DNA of 64,000 nt from Cruorifilaria tuberocauda (GCA_013365365.1 JABVXU010000007.1:434001-498000); one strand, 5' to 3'; shown: positions 27,537 through 42,120, counted from the first letter of the stretch. Program-made: numbers and translations. The notes: a model not told the origin generated them from the sequence alone.

Positions 27537-28792
27537 TTGATAAAAAAATTTTGAATCTTTCATACAAAATGTATGTTTAATAAATCGTTCTCAGATAATG
27601 AAACATCAACGTACAAAAGGTAAACAAATCAATTTTTCTTTTCCATTTAATTACTAGATTAATCACACAGTTAATTAATTACATAATTAGAAGATTTGAA
27701 AAAAGTTTTTTTTTTGAATAAATTAGTTAAAATAAGAAATACACGAGTTGTAGTAATTTACAATTTCTTATTACCGTTTTCTTTTTCTCGTCTTTTTTGT
27801 TTCATCCTTGAGATAAAGCTCAATTGCTGTATGCTTCATTTCATTTATCAACATTTCATAAAGATTTCAGAGTTCAAAAAGTATTTTTCAATTTTCTTCA
27901 AAAAGTCATAAAGCCACTCATTTCACTTTCTCTTACTTTCAATCATCGCTTTTCCTTCGTCGTCATGGCGATACATGCAATCTATGTTAGTTATCTTAAT
28001 TGTTAAAAAAAGGAAATTCTTCCTGTTGAAATTGAAATATAATGAAATGTTTGCTTCATACTTTTTTATCATTCGTCTTTTAAAAAATTGTCGAATAATA
28101 AAGAGTTCAAAAATTTTTTATGCTTAATCTCTTTAATGATTGTCAGAGAATTTGAGCTGTCAACAGCATAATAACGAATATTGAATTTTTGTTTACTGAT
28201 AAGAAAACAAAACTTAAGCGAACAAATTATCATGCACAAACAGGATTAACTCAACATTTTACCTATTAAGAGAACTTGATATCGATTATCTATTACCCAT
28301 CTAATTTATTGTTTATTTTAACCATTATTTGTTGCGTTGTGTATTTTCTTTTCTGACGTGATTTCTGATCATCTTTCTCTCCTATCAGTTGATCTTTGCT
28401 CTCTCAAGTTATGATCATGTACTTCATCCGGCAGATAATCTTGTAATCATGTACTTTGCTCTTTGCAGTGATCTTGTGATCATAAACTTTGCTCTCTGAA
28501 GCGATCTTAGCTTGTTTTCTCAACTGATCTTATGAACGCAGAAGTGATGATCATTTTCGCTGATCTTATGATCCTATGATCCTCCCATCTTGTGATCTGT
28601 TGATCATATTTTATTCTTTCAAGTGAAATAATCTGATCGTCTTCCTTGTGACTGCATGATCATACAGTTAGAAAGATTGTTGCTAATTTTGAAGACCTGA
28701 ACATGCTATTAAGCATTTAGCTAAAATGAAATAACTGTTTATTACAGTTTGCATTTCTCTTACTTCAATTTGCAGAAGAAAAAGTAGACATA
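27537..28792. other. Convergent intergenic region
   Basis: AT-rich spacer between the protease-like gene and the membrane-protein gene, which converge. Apart from the minisatellite at 28375-28625 nothing supportable is seen. The plus-strand ORFs at 27696-28006 are T-rich and look like chance. Confidence 0.6.
28375..28625. repeat. Degenerate GATC-rich minisatellite
   Basis: Repeated blocks of the type GATCTTGTGATCATG plus TACTTTGCTCTCTGAAGT, period about 40 bp, 4 to 6 imperfect copies. Internally rich in TGATCA, so many short palindromes. Confidence 0.65.
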
Positions 28793-30768
28793 TCACACAT
28801 ATCCATCAATATCTGTTATATTTGGATAGGGTGGTTCACTCTCGTCAATAAGCGCATAGTCATTTGATCGGTCCATAACCGCTAAATCAATTGGCTTATC
28901 AAGCTTAATTATTATCTGAAATATGACGCGTAAAAAAGGTTTCTAATTTAACAATAAAGAAAATAAATTGATCTCAATAAATGATAGAGTCAAACAATAC
29001 CTGTATGATAAATACTATATTACTAAAATGTAAAAATTAAAGGTAGCATAAATATCGCTAAAATTATAGCGTAATTATTTTAATTCAACTAATTATATTT
29101 TAGAATACTGTGGTTGGTTTGAAATTTTCAATAACTAAACTTTTAAAATTAACGAATTATTGAATGAATACTTTTACATTTTCATAGTAATTAACTAAAA
29201 GTAATTCGATTATTTTAATCGAAGTCCAAAACCATCCAACATATTTGCAAATTTTCCATTCAATTGGAAAAGATGCGTCCAAATTGCGCAATATTTCACT
29301 TTTGGTGCCATTCCAATTGTAATCAATGATAGTTAATGCTAAATGTAGAAGATTTAAAAGGTGAAAAATTGAGAAGCGATAAATATTTATCTCAACGATG
29401 TAATAGATTTTGAAAGTAAATTTTTTTTGAAGTGATTTTTGAATAATGAAAAATATATGGCTTTTATTCTTACACTTTTTGTCATCAGTTTGATAATACG
29501 TCTTAAGAAAAATGATAACAGTAATTGATAACAGTACTGCTATTAGCAGATTAATAGAGTTTAATGAAGTTAGCTTGTTAAAAAAAAGCTTACAAGTGGA
29601 AGTGACAAGCCAACAAATGAGCCCGCAGAAAACTTGAATTCCCACTGATATATCATCCTTATCGTTTAAAAATTCGATAATATGTGCCAATAGGAAAAAT
29701 ACAGTTATTACGGTACCAGCTACTGGTATTAACAAATGTGCTACAATTTTAGAGCATTAGCAATATATATTTATAAATATTGAAATTGATTGAATTAATG
29801 ATTGACCGAATAAATGAGATTGAAATGAACGATTTAGATTGCAATGACTTTTTTTATTTTCGCCGTGTCATTAGCATGGCAAATGATTTCGTAGTTTTCG
29901 TTTTTGCCGCAATTATTAGGATAATTAGTGATATCAACTATTGTTTATGAATCAGTAAATGAATGAGTTGATTATTTAATTAATTATTCAATCACATACC
30001 GGATCCAATTCGACTATTTACAGTACCAAATCGTTCATGAAATCCAAGCATAATACAAAGGCTGTTGACACTAGACTTCTCATAATGATATTCATTTCTG
30101 GAGTATTAAACTCTATTTAATTATTTTTTAAAAAAAAAAGTTTCTTTCAAGTACGAAAATTATAGAAAAAAGTTTACATAACAAAATGAAATGATTTAGA
30201 CAATTTTATTCGTTCATTAATTAATTAACCCTCTAAAATGTGTGAAAAAAAGATGATCTAACCGAATATTTAGCCAAGTGATATTTTTATCTGTGAAATC
30301 ACGGACTTGCTGTAGAATCTCGACGACTGTATCATTTTTTATTAATTTCAAATTATTCTGCAAATCATTCGTCATAATTAATTAGCTAAAGCGTTTCAGT
30401 GCTTTTTTGTTTAGCACTTTTGGTGCTTTTGTTTTGGGACTGTTTCGATTTAGTTTTATTAATGCAACTCTTTTCCCTCCTAATTTCCTATTGCACAAAT
30501 TTATTTTTTTCAAATGAATAATAGTATTCATTTAATTGAATGACATCGTAACTTTTTTTTAAAAGTATAAAAAATGAGCGAATGAGAAAAAAGACGTGAA
30601 ACAAACGTGTAATTCCAGCGCACATTTGTCATCGTTCATATAAGCATTCTGGAGTTCAATATCTGTTAATTCTCGACAAATATATACTGGCCAAAGTGAT
30701 AACACGATCATGATAATCGTTGCGGCGCATATTTCAAACATATGTGGCACAAGTAGAATATGAGCCAT
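28793..30768 (-). CDS. Multi-pass membrane protein, family not recognised
   Basis: Six exons close in phase to 301 aa: 30768-30607, 30357-30263, 30097-30000, 29740-29474, 29338-29178 and 28915-28793. Hydrophobic segments: ICAATIIMIVLSLWPVYI near residue 13; HLLIPVAGTVITVFFLLAHI near 120; VFCGLICWLVTSTCKLFF near 155; INLLIAVLLSITVIIFL near 180; and a shorter Trp-rich one (GWFWTSIKIIELLLV) near 240. Between the first and second lies a hydrophilic loop of about 80 residues with a glycosylation sequon (KNITW). The C-terminal tail is acidic and holds DYALIDESEPPYP, a possible short proline/tyrosine interaction motif. If the donor after 29178 is not used, a stop follows at 29157. I cannot assign a family. 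A four- or five-pass nematode-specific surface protein fits what is seen. Confidence 0.74.
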
Positions 30769-33700
30769 TTTTTTGTCATTAATGAAATTTGAAAATTACT
30801 TTTTTTAATGATAACTCTGTTTTTTAAAAAAATGAATAGTATTCATTTAATTAAATCATAAAATTACTCTTAGTCAATTCGACGTACATGTTCGTTTTTT
30901 CATTTTTTTTCCATTTTTCAATTCTTTATCCAAAGACGAACAATGATACTTTACAATTTTGCTTCGTTCAGTTACTTTTTATGAATGACGAAAAATTGTT
31001 CAATATTATCGCTAATTAAAACTATTTGTAAAACCTGTCCGTGAAACTGTATTTAAATTTTTGTATTCATTAGCTTATTCTCAAATTAATACCTTCTTTG
31101 AAATACAATGATTAATAAAGAAATTATTAAAATTAATTATCACTTAAAACCAAAAAATATAATGTAATTGTTATCAAAGATAAGTTAAGTTAACGATACA
31201 GTTCTAAAAATAGAAAGTAATTTTTTAGTTCCACGAAATAATTCAAGAACCCATTTAGTTAATTACCTCTTAATTAACTGTATTCATTTAAGTTTTTCCT
31301 GAAAAACTGAACAATCTATATTTAATATAGACTAATCCTATACCTATATTTAATTAATAATCGATATTCAATATCTTTATTTAAAACTAAAACGAAGCAA
31401 AATGAACCTTGCGAAAAATAAAATAAGGAATAACAACCACCGAGAAATATGGGTACTATTGAAAATTTTCAGCCTTACATTGTTGGAATAATTTTAGGTC
31501 AAATAGAAAGGGAAAATTTGAATAAATCGATATTCAGAATACTTCTAAAAGAATTAACGAAGAAAAATTTAATATTTCATGTGATAATCTGTTGAATGAA
31601 GAATCTGCATATTAAAAGTGAAAAAGAGAAATTTAATGGAAAATAAAAAAATATTTTAATTACAAATCATTCTTATAAAAATTATGAATTTTGTTGAAAT
31701 TATAAAAATGGCAATTTGTGAAAGTTCACATTTCTTAATTATATAGAAGTTTTTCGATGACACGACTTGAAGTGATTTGAAAGTTTAAAGCTTAAAGGTT
31801 TATTTTGAATATTGAAAAATTTTCAATATTTGATAATTATATACGATAATATGGATCATAAATTGAATTCAAAGATTAAATATTTGCTATCCGTGTTTTA
31901 TGATCGAATTCTGATATTAAGTATTTGATATTTAGATTTTGATACAAATTGCTTCCAGTGACTTGATAAAAGATTTGATAAAATTCAGTGATTTAAAAGA
32001 GAATTGAAAAAAGAGTAATATAGGTCAAATTAAAATGTGAAGCAGTGAAAATTTGATTATAAAAGGTTTCGTTCCAAATTTTTTTTACAATTTTTTCCAT
32101 TGAATCATTTATCATTATGATAACGGTTTAATGATTACGTTCAACTAATATTACTCCTACAACATTTATTTTATATTTGTTAAATTTAAAATTTATTCTA
32201 TCAATTATTTATCATATTAATTTATCAAAAATATTAAATCAATTAAGTTTATCAAACTCTTTCTGCTAGGAACTTCTCTTATAAAACTATCGCGATTCTT
32301 CTAAATTAAAAATGCATTTTTTTCTAATTTGAATATTAGACTTTTTCAAATGTAATCGGAATAAATGAATTTAAAAAAAGAAAATAACATTTCAGAAAAA
32401 AATCATATGAAATTCATAAATTGTATTGGAAATTTATCGGAAAAAAGAAATTGTACTGAAATTTCTCTCGCAATTCAATTACGAAATTCCTCTAATCAAT
32501 CTCGAGAAATTCTCATGCACAGTTTGAAAAATCTGTAAACAATTTCACCTTCCATTTATTAACAAAAGCATTCAAACATGAATTGAAATTTTTCATTTCA
32601 ATTTTTGAACTCTTTAAGTGCAAATGAAATATATTGAAAAAAAGAAAAGATATGACAGAATTAATCGTTTGTTATAATAATTTTCAAAATTTGTCCTTTC
32701 AATACTAATGCTGATTGATTGATTGATTCTAATGAATATGAATATAATTCGATATTTGTTTATCATTAGCGAAAGAAAACTGATTAATTATTTCGAATAT
32801 CAGAATAATTGTTAAATAATTGATTAAATTATTAGACAAAAATCATCATAGCATGTGATCAGTGGAAGAAAACAAGAGGACTAAGAGATTAATTGATTAT
32901 TTCTAATATAATTATGATAACTGCTAAAATAAGTGATTAAATGATTAGATAACGATCATTATAGCGTGTGATTAGTGAAAAAAATTAGGGAATAATTAAC
33001 TATTTCGAATATCATGGTGATAATTGTTGAAATGATTGATCAAGTGTTCCGACAACATGTAAATAGTAAAAGTTATTTTAAATGTAGTAAATTTGTTATT
33101 GTCGTTGGGAAAAAAGAGGCATTTAAGCTTTTAATAAAAACACTATTTAGCAATCGGATGGGTATTTGTTTGTAAACTAAGACTGATGAGGAATGATTTT
33201 TTTTTCTATTTTGGTAAATCGAATAAAATGTAAAATTAAATAGAGGCATTTGGCTAATATACTTTTTTCCCATTTTTCGTTTTAACAAAAATTGCTCGCA
33301 CTTCAACAAACAAATAAAATCGAACAACTTTGTTTACCTTTTTGTTCATTAATTTTTTGAAATTTTTATGTGGTTTGAGTGTTTGAATAACTTATGACAA
33401 ATCCTTTATCATATCATAAATTCCTTTATCATAAAAATGTTAATATTGGATTTAAATTTTTATATGAAGGAAAGGAAAAACATTTTTTATTCGTTGACAT
33501 GTAATCTTCGGTGCTCTAATATTTTCCTGTTATTCTGGCGCTCCATAAGTTGATGTCATTACAGCTTAATTTTTTTTTTTTAAATATTATTTCTGATTGT
33601 TTTCACATTTTGGAATCATTATTTAATTCATATATGCAAATGAGCAGCTAATCAAATATGACATTTGACCTCTCTTATATGATTTAATTCCATTTTGTCC

Positions 33701-36559
33701 ATTTCAGTCTGATTTATGAAATGTGAAAATAGCTAGAAATGTTTAAAAGCCTTTTCCTATATTCAATTAAATTGTATTTTCATTTTTTTTTCGCCTCCTT
33801 CGTTTAACTGCTTGGTAATGAATTCAAATTTAATTAAAAGTGTAGCTAAGGTATATTTATTTAGATTTACATAAAAGTTTTGTTAATCATTCATGTTGGT
33901 GGCCTTATTTTATTTAAGGCAGATAAGATAGAATTGAATTATGCAAAAGAGGTCAGATGTCATACCTTATTAAGTATTTATTAGTCGCTAACTTCTTACT
34001 ATGTTAAATATATATAACAGAGTTTAATGATTCAACTCAATATAAACTAAAGCTACTTTTTGATCAAAGATTCACTCATATTCTGTCATTTTATTTAATT
34101 TCTAGTTTCCATCATAATTTATGGTTTTATTTCAAATTATTCAACTGCAATCAGTGATTGTATTAATAAACTTTATAACTTTCTGATAATTTTTTAAAAT
34201 AAATCAAAAATTGCTTTAAATTTGAAAAAAAAGCTTGCAAAACTGTAGGTGTAATTATATCGATTATATTACCTAATTAAATCAATTCTATCAAAATTAT
34301 CAATGAAATATTGAATGCGATTTTAGTTAATAAGGAGAGAATTGATGAAAAAAAATTTTTAATTAATTTAGCTGTGTTGTTGAAAAATATCTGCTAGAAG
34401 AATATTTGTCATTTGAGAGTTTAATTGAATATTGGAAGTTGATTGACGCAAAATCTTTTTTTATTTTTTATTTCTTTTTCATTTCGAATAAACGTTTTTG
34501 AAGGCAGTAAACAATTTCTGAAGGCTGGAAAGGCTTTCCTTTAAATGTATTCTATGTTTTTCTCTTTTTTCCATTCCTTCGAATTCTGATAATTTCACAA
34601 GAGGGCAGAGTAGTCTATCTGTCATAAATGTGCCGTATTTAACCCTTCCAAAGTTTCGTGAAATGCAATTATCAAATCAGTTTAACTAGTTATCAAAATG
34701 CAATTATTTCACTGATCCTTTTTCCTTTTCATTTGTTTCCGATTTCGTACAGCCTGACAATATCATACAAAATACTTCCCATGTACACATCAAACTGATG
34801 TAATCCAGCTAATTTCGATTATTTTTTATTTTGCAATGTGTTATCATTGTAAACGACAAACTTTTCTTCATAAAAAATGAGAAATAATTAAAAGGAAAAA
34901 CAAATTCTATTTCATCTCTCTCTAATGTTTTTTCCTTCTTTTTCAAAAACTAAAACGAAAGATTTTGATGAAATTGAAATTGACGAGAAAGAAAGACAGT
35001 TATGTTTAAAATTACTCAAAAAATTGATAGCTTTCGTTTACTTTTCTTGAATCTTTTTCGAATAATATTTTTTCAGTGAAATGGAAAGAAATTACCACCA
35101 TTAGCATAGCCGATAAGTAAGTAAGTAAGTAAAATTATGATGGGATTTCAATGACAAATCGATGAGCATTACTTTTTATTTTCTTCCTGATTATTTTGCA
35201 CTTTTTGTTTATAACAACGACGTCACATTTTTTTCTCGAATTTGAAAACAGTGAAAGTAAGGCAGCAAACTCAGTAAGGAAAATAAATTCAAAAATGTGT
35301 GGCAACGATGGAATGTTCTATCTCTTTTATTGTTCTTTCATTTTCTCTCCCTTTTTGTTTCCTTTTAAATATATTTTATTGAAATTGAATTACTTTAGTT
35401 CATTGAAATGTGCTATCTTTTATTTCTTAAGGTAATTAGATGTATTATCGATCTTAATTTGAATATTTGTGATCAGCGATTCACTTCCTAATTTATCGAT
35501 GACAGGTGATAAATGAGCATCTACCTTTGACTAATTAATATCATGATTAATAATACGATGAATTACAGTGCTACAATGAACCTACCATGATTCATGAATA
35601 CTATAAAATTATTGTCCTTATTATAATCTTGCTTACATTAATTCCCACTTTGATTTCACATTATGAAATATAGTCATCTCAAATATACTCTTATCAAAAT
35701 TTGCTTATATAGTAATATTATAATTTCAGACGAAAGATCGTCAATTGTTTTCATTAAATTATTGAAAATATTAAATTTTGAAAGTTTCATAAAATGTCGC
35801 TCAATTTCGACAGATTATTATCGATAGAAGAAGTGTTGTCATCATTATAAATGATATCTATTTGATGAGAAAGAATTATTTATTCAAAAATGAAGTAAAC
35901 GCATAATTGGAATTAACTATTACTTAATACTGTGGTTAAATTTAACTCATTATTTAACATTTTTTAAATTTTGATTTCAAATCAATTTCCTATTTATGCA
36001 TAATACAGCTTATGGCTTAATTCTAAACTTCATCTCCAAGACTATTCATTTCTTCGCAATTCATTAAATTTATGATAAATGAATATTGCCTTTCGATGGT
36101 TTTCTCAAAAATCAAAATCAAACCATACAAATTAAGCATTTCTTTTATTAACGAAAGTATGATTGGAATATTTTTGACTGCAGATCACTGGATTTTTAGC
36201 CTTAGCGTTTTAGTTCGAAAGTTATTTTTGAGCTTTTTGTTTTGACTTTAGCTGAAAGGTTTGATTTAATTTTCAATTCTTATTTTTCATTCATTTAAAA
36301 TTCAATCATTTGCTGTTGTCTTAAATGAAGAATTATGACAAGTTTAAATAAACTTGATTTCTTATTTCCTCAATATTAAAAGTTACATTGTTATTTTTCT
36401 TTAAAAGTTTTTTTCACTTCTTTTTCTTCCTCAGAAAATATTTTGTGATTTAAAAAATGTTTTATGCTTTCATTCCATTCTTTTTCAAAACAAAAAGCGT
36501 AAAATAACAAATCAACAACAGGAACATTTTTAATTTTTACCGTAGAAAATATATTGTGG

Positions 36560-36858
36560 AAAAGAGAGAGAAACAGAGAGGAAAGGGAGAGAGAGAGAGA
36601 AAAAAAGAATCGAAGAACAAATTTTCGAATTTTCATAATGAAAAAAAAATTGGGAAAAAAAGGTGAAGCTTAGGTAGGGAAACGAAGAAGAAACACTTTG
36701 CTAATTAAATGGTTGCAAATTAAATAAGACAATTTTGAAATGTGAAATGTGGCATGTTTCAATTCTGTAGTATCGTCGATTTTAATTAACTGATGAAAGG
36801 GTTAGGTAAATAACATTACGATAAGAAGGAGAGAGAGAGAGAGAGTGAGAGAGAGAGA
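36560..36858. repeat. GA-rich tracts
   Basis: Two purine tracts, about 36560-36600 (GAGAGAGAGA with GGAAAGGGAGA) and 36830-36858 (GAGAGA interrupted by one T). Confidence 0.8.
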
Positions 36859-37655
36859 ATTATTTTTCTGTCAAAAAGACTTGTTTGTTTCATTTCTATT
36901 TTTATTATTTTTAATCTTTTTTCAAATCAACGTATTGTGAAATGAAGTGAAAAGTGAAGCTTCAAAGCTAACTTCAAATATTCAATCTAACTTTGATTTT
37001 TTTTACTTTTCCATTTCATCAATCTATCTATGACATTTAAATAAACTTCAAGTTTAAGCTTAAGTGAATCTGCTTCAAAAAGACATAAAAGTTATTCAAT
37101 TAAAATTCCTGTCAATATAATTTGAGATAATTGATTTAATACCACCTGGCAAAATAATGTAATGGAAAAAGAGCGGAGAAAAATGGAGCAATATAATTTT
37201 ATTCTTATAAATAATCAAAAATCCAATTTAGTTTCAATTTCATCCAATATTTCAATACTCAACACTCATTATAAAGTTTCCAAAACTAATTTTTAACTCT
37301 ATTGAAATGTAATAAGAGTTATTAATTATTAATTCAGTAATTATTAACTTAATAGAATTTAGCATAAATTGAAAGTATTTTGTATTTTTGACAAACTATT
37401 GATTATAATTGATAGAATATATTGTTAATAAACGTTTATTGAAATTGATATTACAGCATTGTCATAATAAATAATGATAAAATGCAAAAAATAATTCTTC
37501 ATGAATAAAAACAATTTTCGTGCTTGTATGATTTGTTAGAGGAGAATACTTTCGAATAAATTGAATCATATTGTAGAAAGTTTCGGAGAATCTAATCAGA
37601 TTTAAATAAATTAGATTGAGAATTTAATGAATTAATCTTTTACTGGATAATGGGT

Positions 37656-37850
37656 TAATTAAAATAAATTTCTAAATAGCAATCTTTTTTCTTTTCTTTG
37701 TCTACCAATATTTTATATCTATTTATGATACACAGAATTATAATTGATAGAATACATTGTAACCAATGTTAAGCATTTCATTGCAATTTCATTTCTAATT
37801 AAAATAAATTTTTAGATAGCAATCTTTTTTTTGTTTTTCTTGTCTACCAA
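37656..37850. repeat. Local duplication of about 50 bp, offset about 141 bp
   Basis: The sequence TTAATTAAAATAAATTT...AGATAGCAATCTTTTTT...TTGTCTACCAA occurs at 37656 and again at 37797 with small differences. The intervening motif ATAATTGATAGAATA is itself repeated from about 37406. Confidence 0.7.
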
Positions 37851-40800
37851 ACTAAGCAAATTTTTTTTTAATTTCTAGTAAATAAGAGGGCGAGGAAATT
37901 AATCGTATCACAGAATCTTTTTCATTCCTTTTCTTTTTTTCATTCTCATTTCAACTTCTGTTAAAAATTCATTGAAGTATGCTTCATACATCATTTTATA
38001 TTTCTTATAAAAATATATCTTTTGAAAAAAAATATTATTCATCACATTTTTTTACATCAAAATCATTTAAATACTTCAAATTCTTTCTAATAATTCAAAA
38101 TTTTTTGTTATCAGTTAGATGATAAGTATTATCATTTGTATTATTTAGTTTAAATGAAATAATTCTACCATTTGTTGTATAGTAATGCTATCTTTTAGCA
38201 TGGAAATTCTCTTTTATTGGCATGGATGAAAAAATGTTTGAAAAAAATTGCTTCAATCAAAATATTTCTTACTTTTTTTGTAAAATGAAAGTATCATTTA
38301 CATTTTCACTAATTAATTAGTCGATATCACAGCTATGAGATGACCTATTATTGTTGAAGAAAATACATTATGAACTGAGAGTTGTGAGAAAAAATTAGAT
38401 GCAAAAATATTAAAGCACATTTGATATCATTATCATAAATAATGATACTATGTACCATTGGAGTTTTAAAACTATGATATAATCAGATTATAATCAGAGC
38501 TTATAATCTTATAATCAGGAGCTCCTTTTCCACTTCCGTTCAATCACTCATACAACTTTCAGGATTTTCACTCGAGAAATCCGTCGAGCATCCTGATGTT
38601 CACCTTGAAACTATTTAAACTTTCATTTCTTTTCGTTTGTATTAATAATGTTCTATTGCCGAAATTCCATCAGGAAATCTCGGGAAAGAAATATTTTGAT
38701 AATTAATTATACATATTATAAAAATGATTATTAATCGCATCGAATGAATGAACTAATTTCACATTCTTAGCTTTTTTTCCTTTTACGAGTGGTTTCATTT
38801 AATAAATTAAAGTATCCTTTTTAATTATTTCATTTATGACTTGTTATTTCAATTTTCCGATAAAAAAAGACTTTTTCGATCGATTCCATTTAGAATTAGT
38901 ATTTTTCAATCAATTAAAAAAGAGAAATATTAGGAAAAATTATTCCCTAATATTTTTCAGAATCATTTTATTTCCAGAATCTCACTTAGAAGTTGATCGA
39001 TTACCATTAAATTTGATCTAATTTATTTCAATTAAAATACACAAACATTAAAAAAACCATTAAAAACCTTAAAAAAGTTATTTCACACCAACCATTCTTA
39101 AATTGCGATAATAGCGAATCGGAATAAAGTTTTCCGGATTATTGTAAACTGATAGAGTAGGAGATATGACGGAAAAATACTGTGTCGTTTAGTAAATTAA
39201 ATTACACTTAAATTTTGTCGACTGATCGAAATTACAAATTTCTATCCCCGTGAAAACAATTTGACACATTATCGATCAAAAATAAAAAATTAGAAAATGA
39301 ATAAAGTATTAAAGTAAATCAAACATCGATAGGAATAACGGAAAGATTTAAAATAAAATTGATATAATTCATAAGTTTTTCTTCATAATTAGCTAAGAGA
39401 ATAGAATCAATCTGTTGGTTCAACGCATCATTCTACAATTTTTTTGGGAATTCTGAGATGATAATCAAAAATGAAAATTAGTGACATGATAAAGATTAAC
39501 TGGTAGAATGCGGGAAGAGGAACGGAAATACGTGATGCCGACATCGCGGTCTCTTATTAGTCTTCGTTTCTTTATTTTTCCAACATTAAAATTTGCATTT
39601 TCACAGGAGAATAGTATCAGTCTACTAGAAGATTTACTGAGAGATTCGAGAAATAATCTTACGTAAAATAATTACTCTATTAACTTTTCATTTTGGATTT
39701 TCCGAGGTTATGCGAAAAATTGCGCAAATTACTTGTTTTAGGAATGTAGTAAAACTTAGAAGGTAATCTGAACTTAGTTTGAACTGATTTTTTTTCGAAA
39801 AATTCGGTAATTCTCAAATTACCATTTTGTCAATTAGATTGTTACTTAGCAGACGGATAAAATATTTTCGTAATTTTCTTATATATTGGAAATAAGCATC
39901 GAACCGATCTCTTTAGCATAAAAATAAATTGTTTAGTAGCAAAAGCTACAAAGTATTGTTGTTGTTTCGAGAAAATTTTTTTCGTGTAAAAAAATCTTCG
40001 AAGAGTTGTAAACAACGGAATCATTTTGGAAGTGTGTAACGTTCGGAATTAAATTTCATCTGTGAAATTTGATTGGACCAACAAGTGATTGATGATAAAA
40101 TGAATTATTTTTCTCTTAATTGTAAAAAAATAAATTTTTGAAAATCTGAGTGATTAATTAATTAATTAATTAATTACAAAAATTTTTCTAAAATAATTTA
40201 CCAATCAATTGACAAAAATTTTCGAAATTTGCCAAATATTTGGAAACATCGATGATTCCTGAGCAAATACAATTAACACTTATATTTGAGTAATTGAAAT
40301 TCAAGTTTTTCTAATAGAGTTTGAGGAGATTGTAGCGCGTACCATACAAAAATCGACCAATTGTTAATTTCGACTTTTTTGAATATCAACTAATTAGTTT
40401 CAATTAGCTTCTACAGCAGTCATTTGTTTTAACTTCCGTTCCTCGTAAATCATACATTTATATCAGTACCTTGATAGTATTCAAAATTGTGAGTATTATA
40501 CTTTGCCCATTAATTTATTACATTTTGACTCATTATTTTCCTTAACTAATCACATAATTCCTTTTTTCCAAATTAGAAGTAAAATATCCTGGCTTACTTT
40601 ATTGTTTTCTATAATTTTATTATTCTATCTTATTATTTATTATCATATTTTGTTTAATTATAAAGTAAATCCATCTGATAATAATAGCACTAAATAAAAA
40701 AGTTACTGTAAAGTATAAACTGAAATTACAGTATTTTTTCTCACATTTATAGTTCTTTAGTTTTATTTATTATGCACTAACTATTTCTCGATTCCTTCTA

Positions 40801-41289
40801 ATATGCGATGAAGCAATAATAATTAATATTTCAATTTAATTCAAATACCGTTTCATTACTTTTTTATCTTGCTTCTGCATATTTTTCTCTCGTCAAACAC
40901 ACGACGAGCTAAGCTTAATTTATTACATTGTGGTCTATAGGTAATCATTCATATTTATCTCGTGTTAACAGCTGCTAAAATAAATCAGTGAACTGATAAT
41001 TTTGCAAGATGATCGTATCATTAACATAATCAGTAATTATTCAAACAAAACGAAATTCAAGTCATTGATACCCAATCTAATCTACCCTTCATTCCCCAAT
41101 CACGCATATCGCGTCAAATTTACGGTTATTTGCGTAAATATGATATCCACAATATGTTTTCCTTTCGGAATTACAGATAAAAACTTATTTTATATGTAAT
41201 AAAATCTCAATCCAACATCGATGACACTGTTGTCTCTCATTATTGTCACATCGTTATCAGATGACATCCATTCCCTTCTTCGTTTCAGG

Positions 41290-41570
41290 ACTCTACGCTG
41301 ACCTCACTCCTACCTCTCCTCCATACTGATTCCTCACTTTAATCACATCCTGAAACACTGTCATCGTTTCCTTTTCAGATCGGATCTCTGTCAGCGAGTT
41401 CGCACCCACTCGCCCTTCCCTTCCTCTCTTCCTTTCTCCTTCTCCATGTGTCACGAACAGCTCACCGCGATCAACCGGAAGTGGAAAGCAGCTCCCGTGC
41501 GTGCGCGTGTCTGTTCCTTCCACATTATCAGTGAGTGTTCGACGGCTGTTCCAACCGACCAATGGCTGAT
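41290..41570. promoter_or_regulatory. GC-rich promoter-like island
   Basis: This is the only stretch of near-balanced GC in about 18 kb of AT-rich DNA. It has several CpGs, a consensus ETS site ACCGGAAGTG at 41474-41483 and a CCAAT box (GACCAATGG) at 41557-41565, with no TATA box. It may be a TATA-less promoter or a noncoding first exon, possibly of the IRS gene 7.7 kb downstream. No transcript evidence is available. Confidence 0.4.
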
Positions 41571-41699
41571 TAAACTTTGTTTACAATTCTTTTGGCAGTA
41601 GCAGAAAATGAAAGGAAAAAGTATGCACTCGAAATAGCATGCATCGCTGCAGTCATTCAATTCTTACAATACTGCAAACACAACTTACACATTAACTCT

Positions 41700-42120
41700 C
41701 ACTCGTCATACACGCACGTACACGTACACACATACACATAGATGACTCATATGCAAACATATACATACAGGTAAATAAATAGAGGTGACATAATACAAGC
41801 ACACACACACACACACACACACACACTCATACATACGTATGAATACATGGAGGTGATATAAACACACATACGCATATATATATATATATATATCACACAC
41901 ACACACGCACACATATATGCAAATACACACATCTACACACAAATACATGAAATAGAGGTGACATATGTGTACACATATAAACACACACGCATACATACGC
42001 ATGTAAATAGGTATAAATGACATATATACAAGCACACACACCCCCACGTACATTCACACGCTATACACACGCACACGCACACACATACAAACACATACAC
42101 ATACATACATGCAAATAGCG
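41700..42120. repeat. CA-rich minisatellite
   Basis: Pure (CA)n and (TA)n runs are embedded in imperfect longer units carrying GAGGTGACATA or variants at about 41781, 41849, 41955 and 42018, spaced 60 to 105 bases. The long ORFs here (Cys/Val/Tyr-rich) are products of the repeat. Confidence 0.85.

Larger units (their letters stand above)
30769..41280. other. Gene-poor AT-rich region, left part
   Basis: Over 10 kb with no exon I can support: ORFs are short, T- or A-rich and lack linked splice sites. Simple repeats include (GATT)4 at about 32712, (GTAA)4 at about 35114-35132, GA tracts at about 36560-36600 and 36830-36858, and (TTAA)n at about 40152-40176. A duplicated segment occurs at 37656-37706 and 37797-37850. 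Confidence 0.55.

Noticed and set aside
29157..29735. 192-aa single-exon membrane ORF
   Set aside because: It reads through an intron (29339-29473) with good splice sites and is better explained by two exons of the 301-aa gene.
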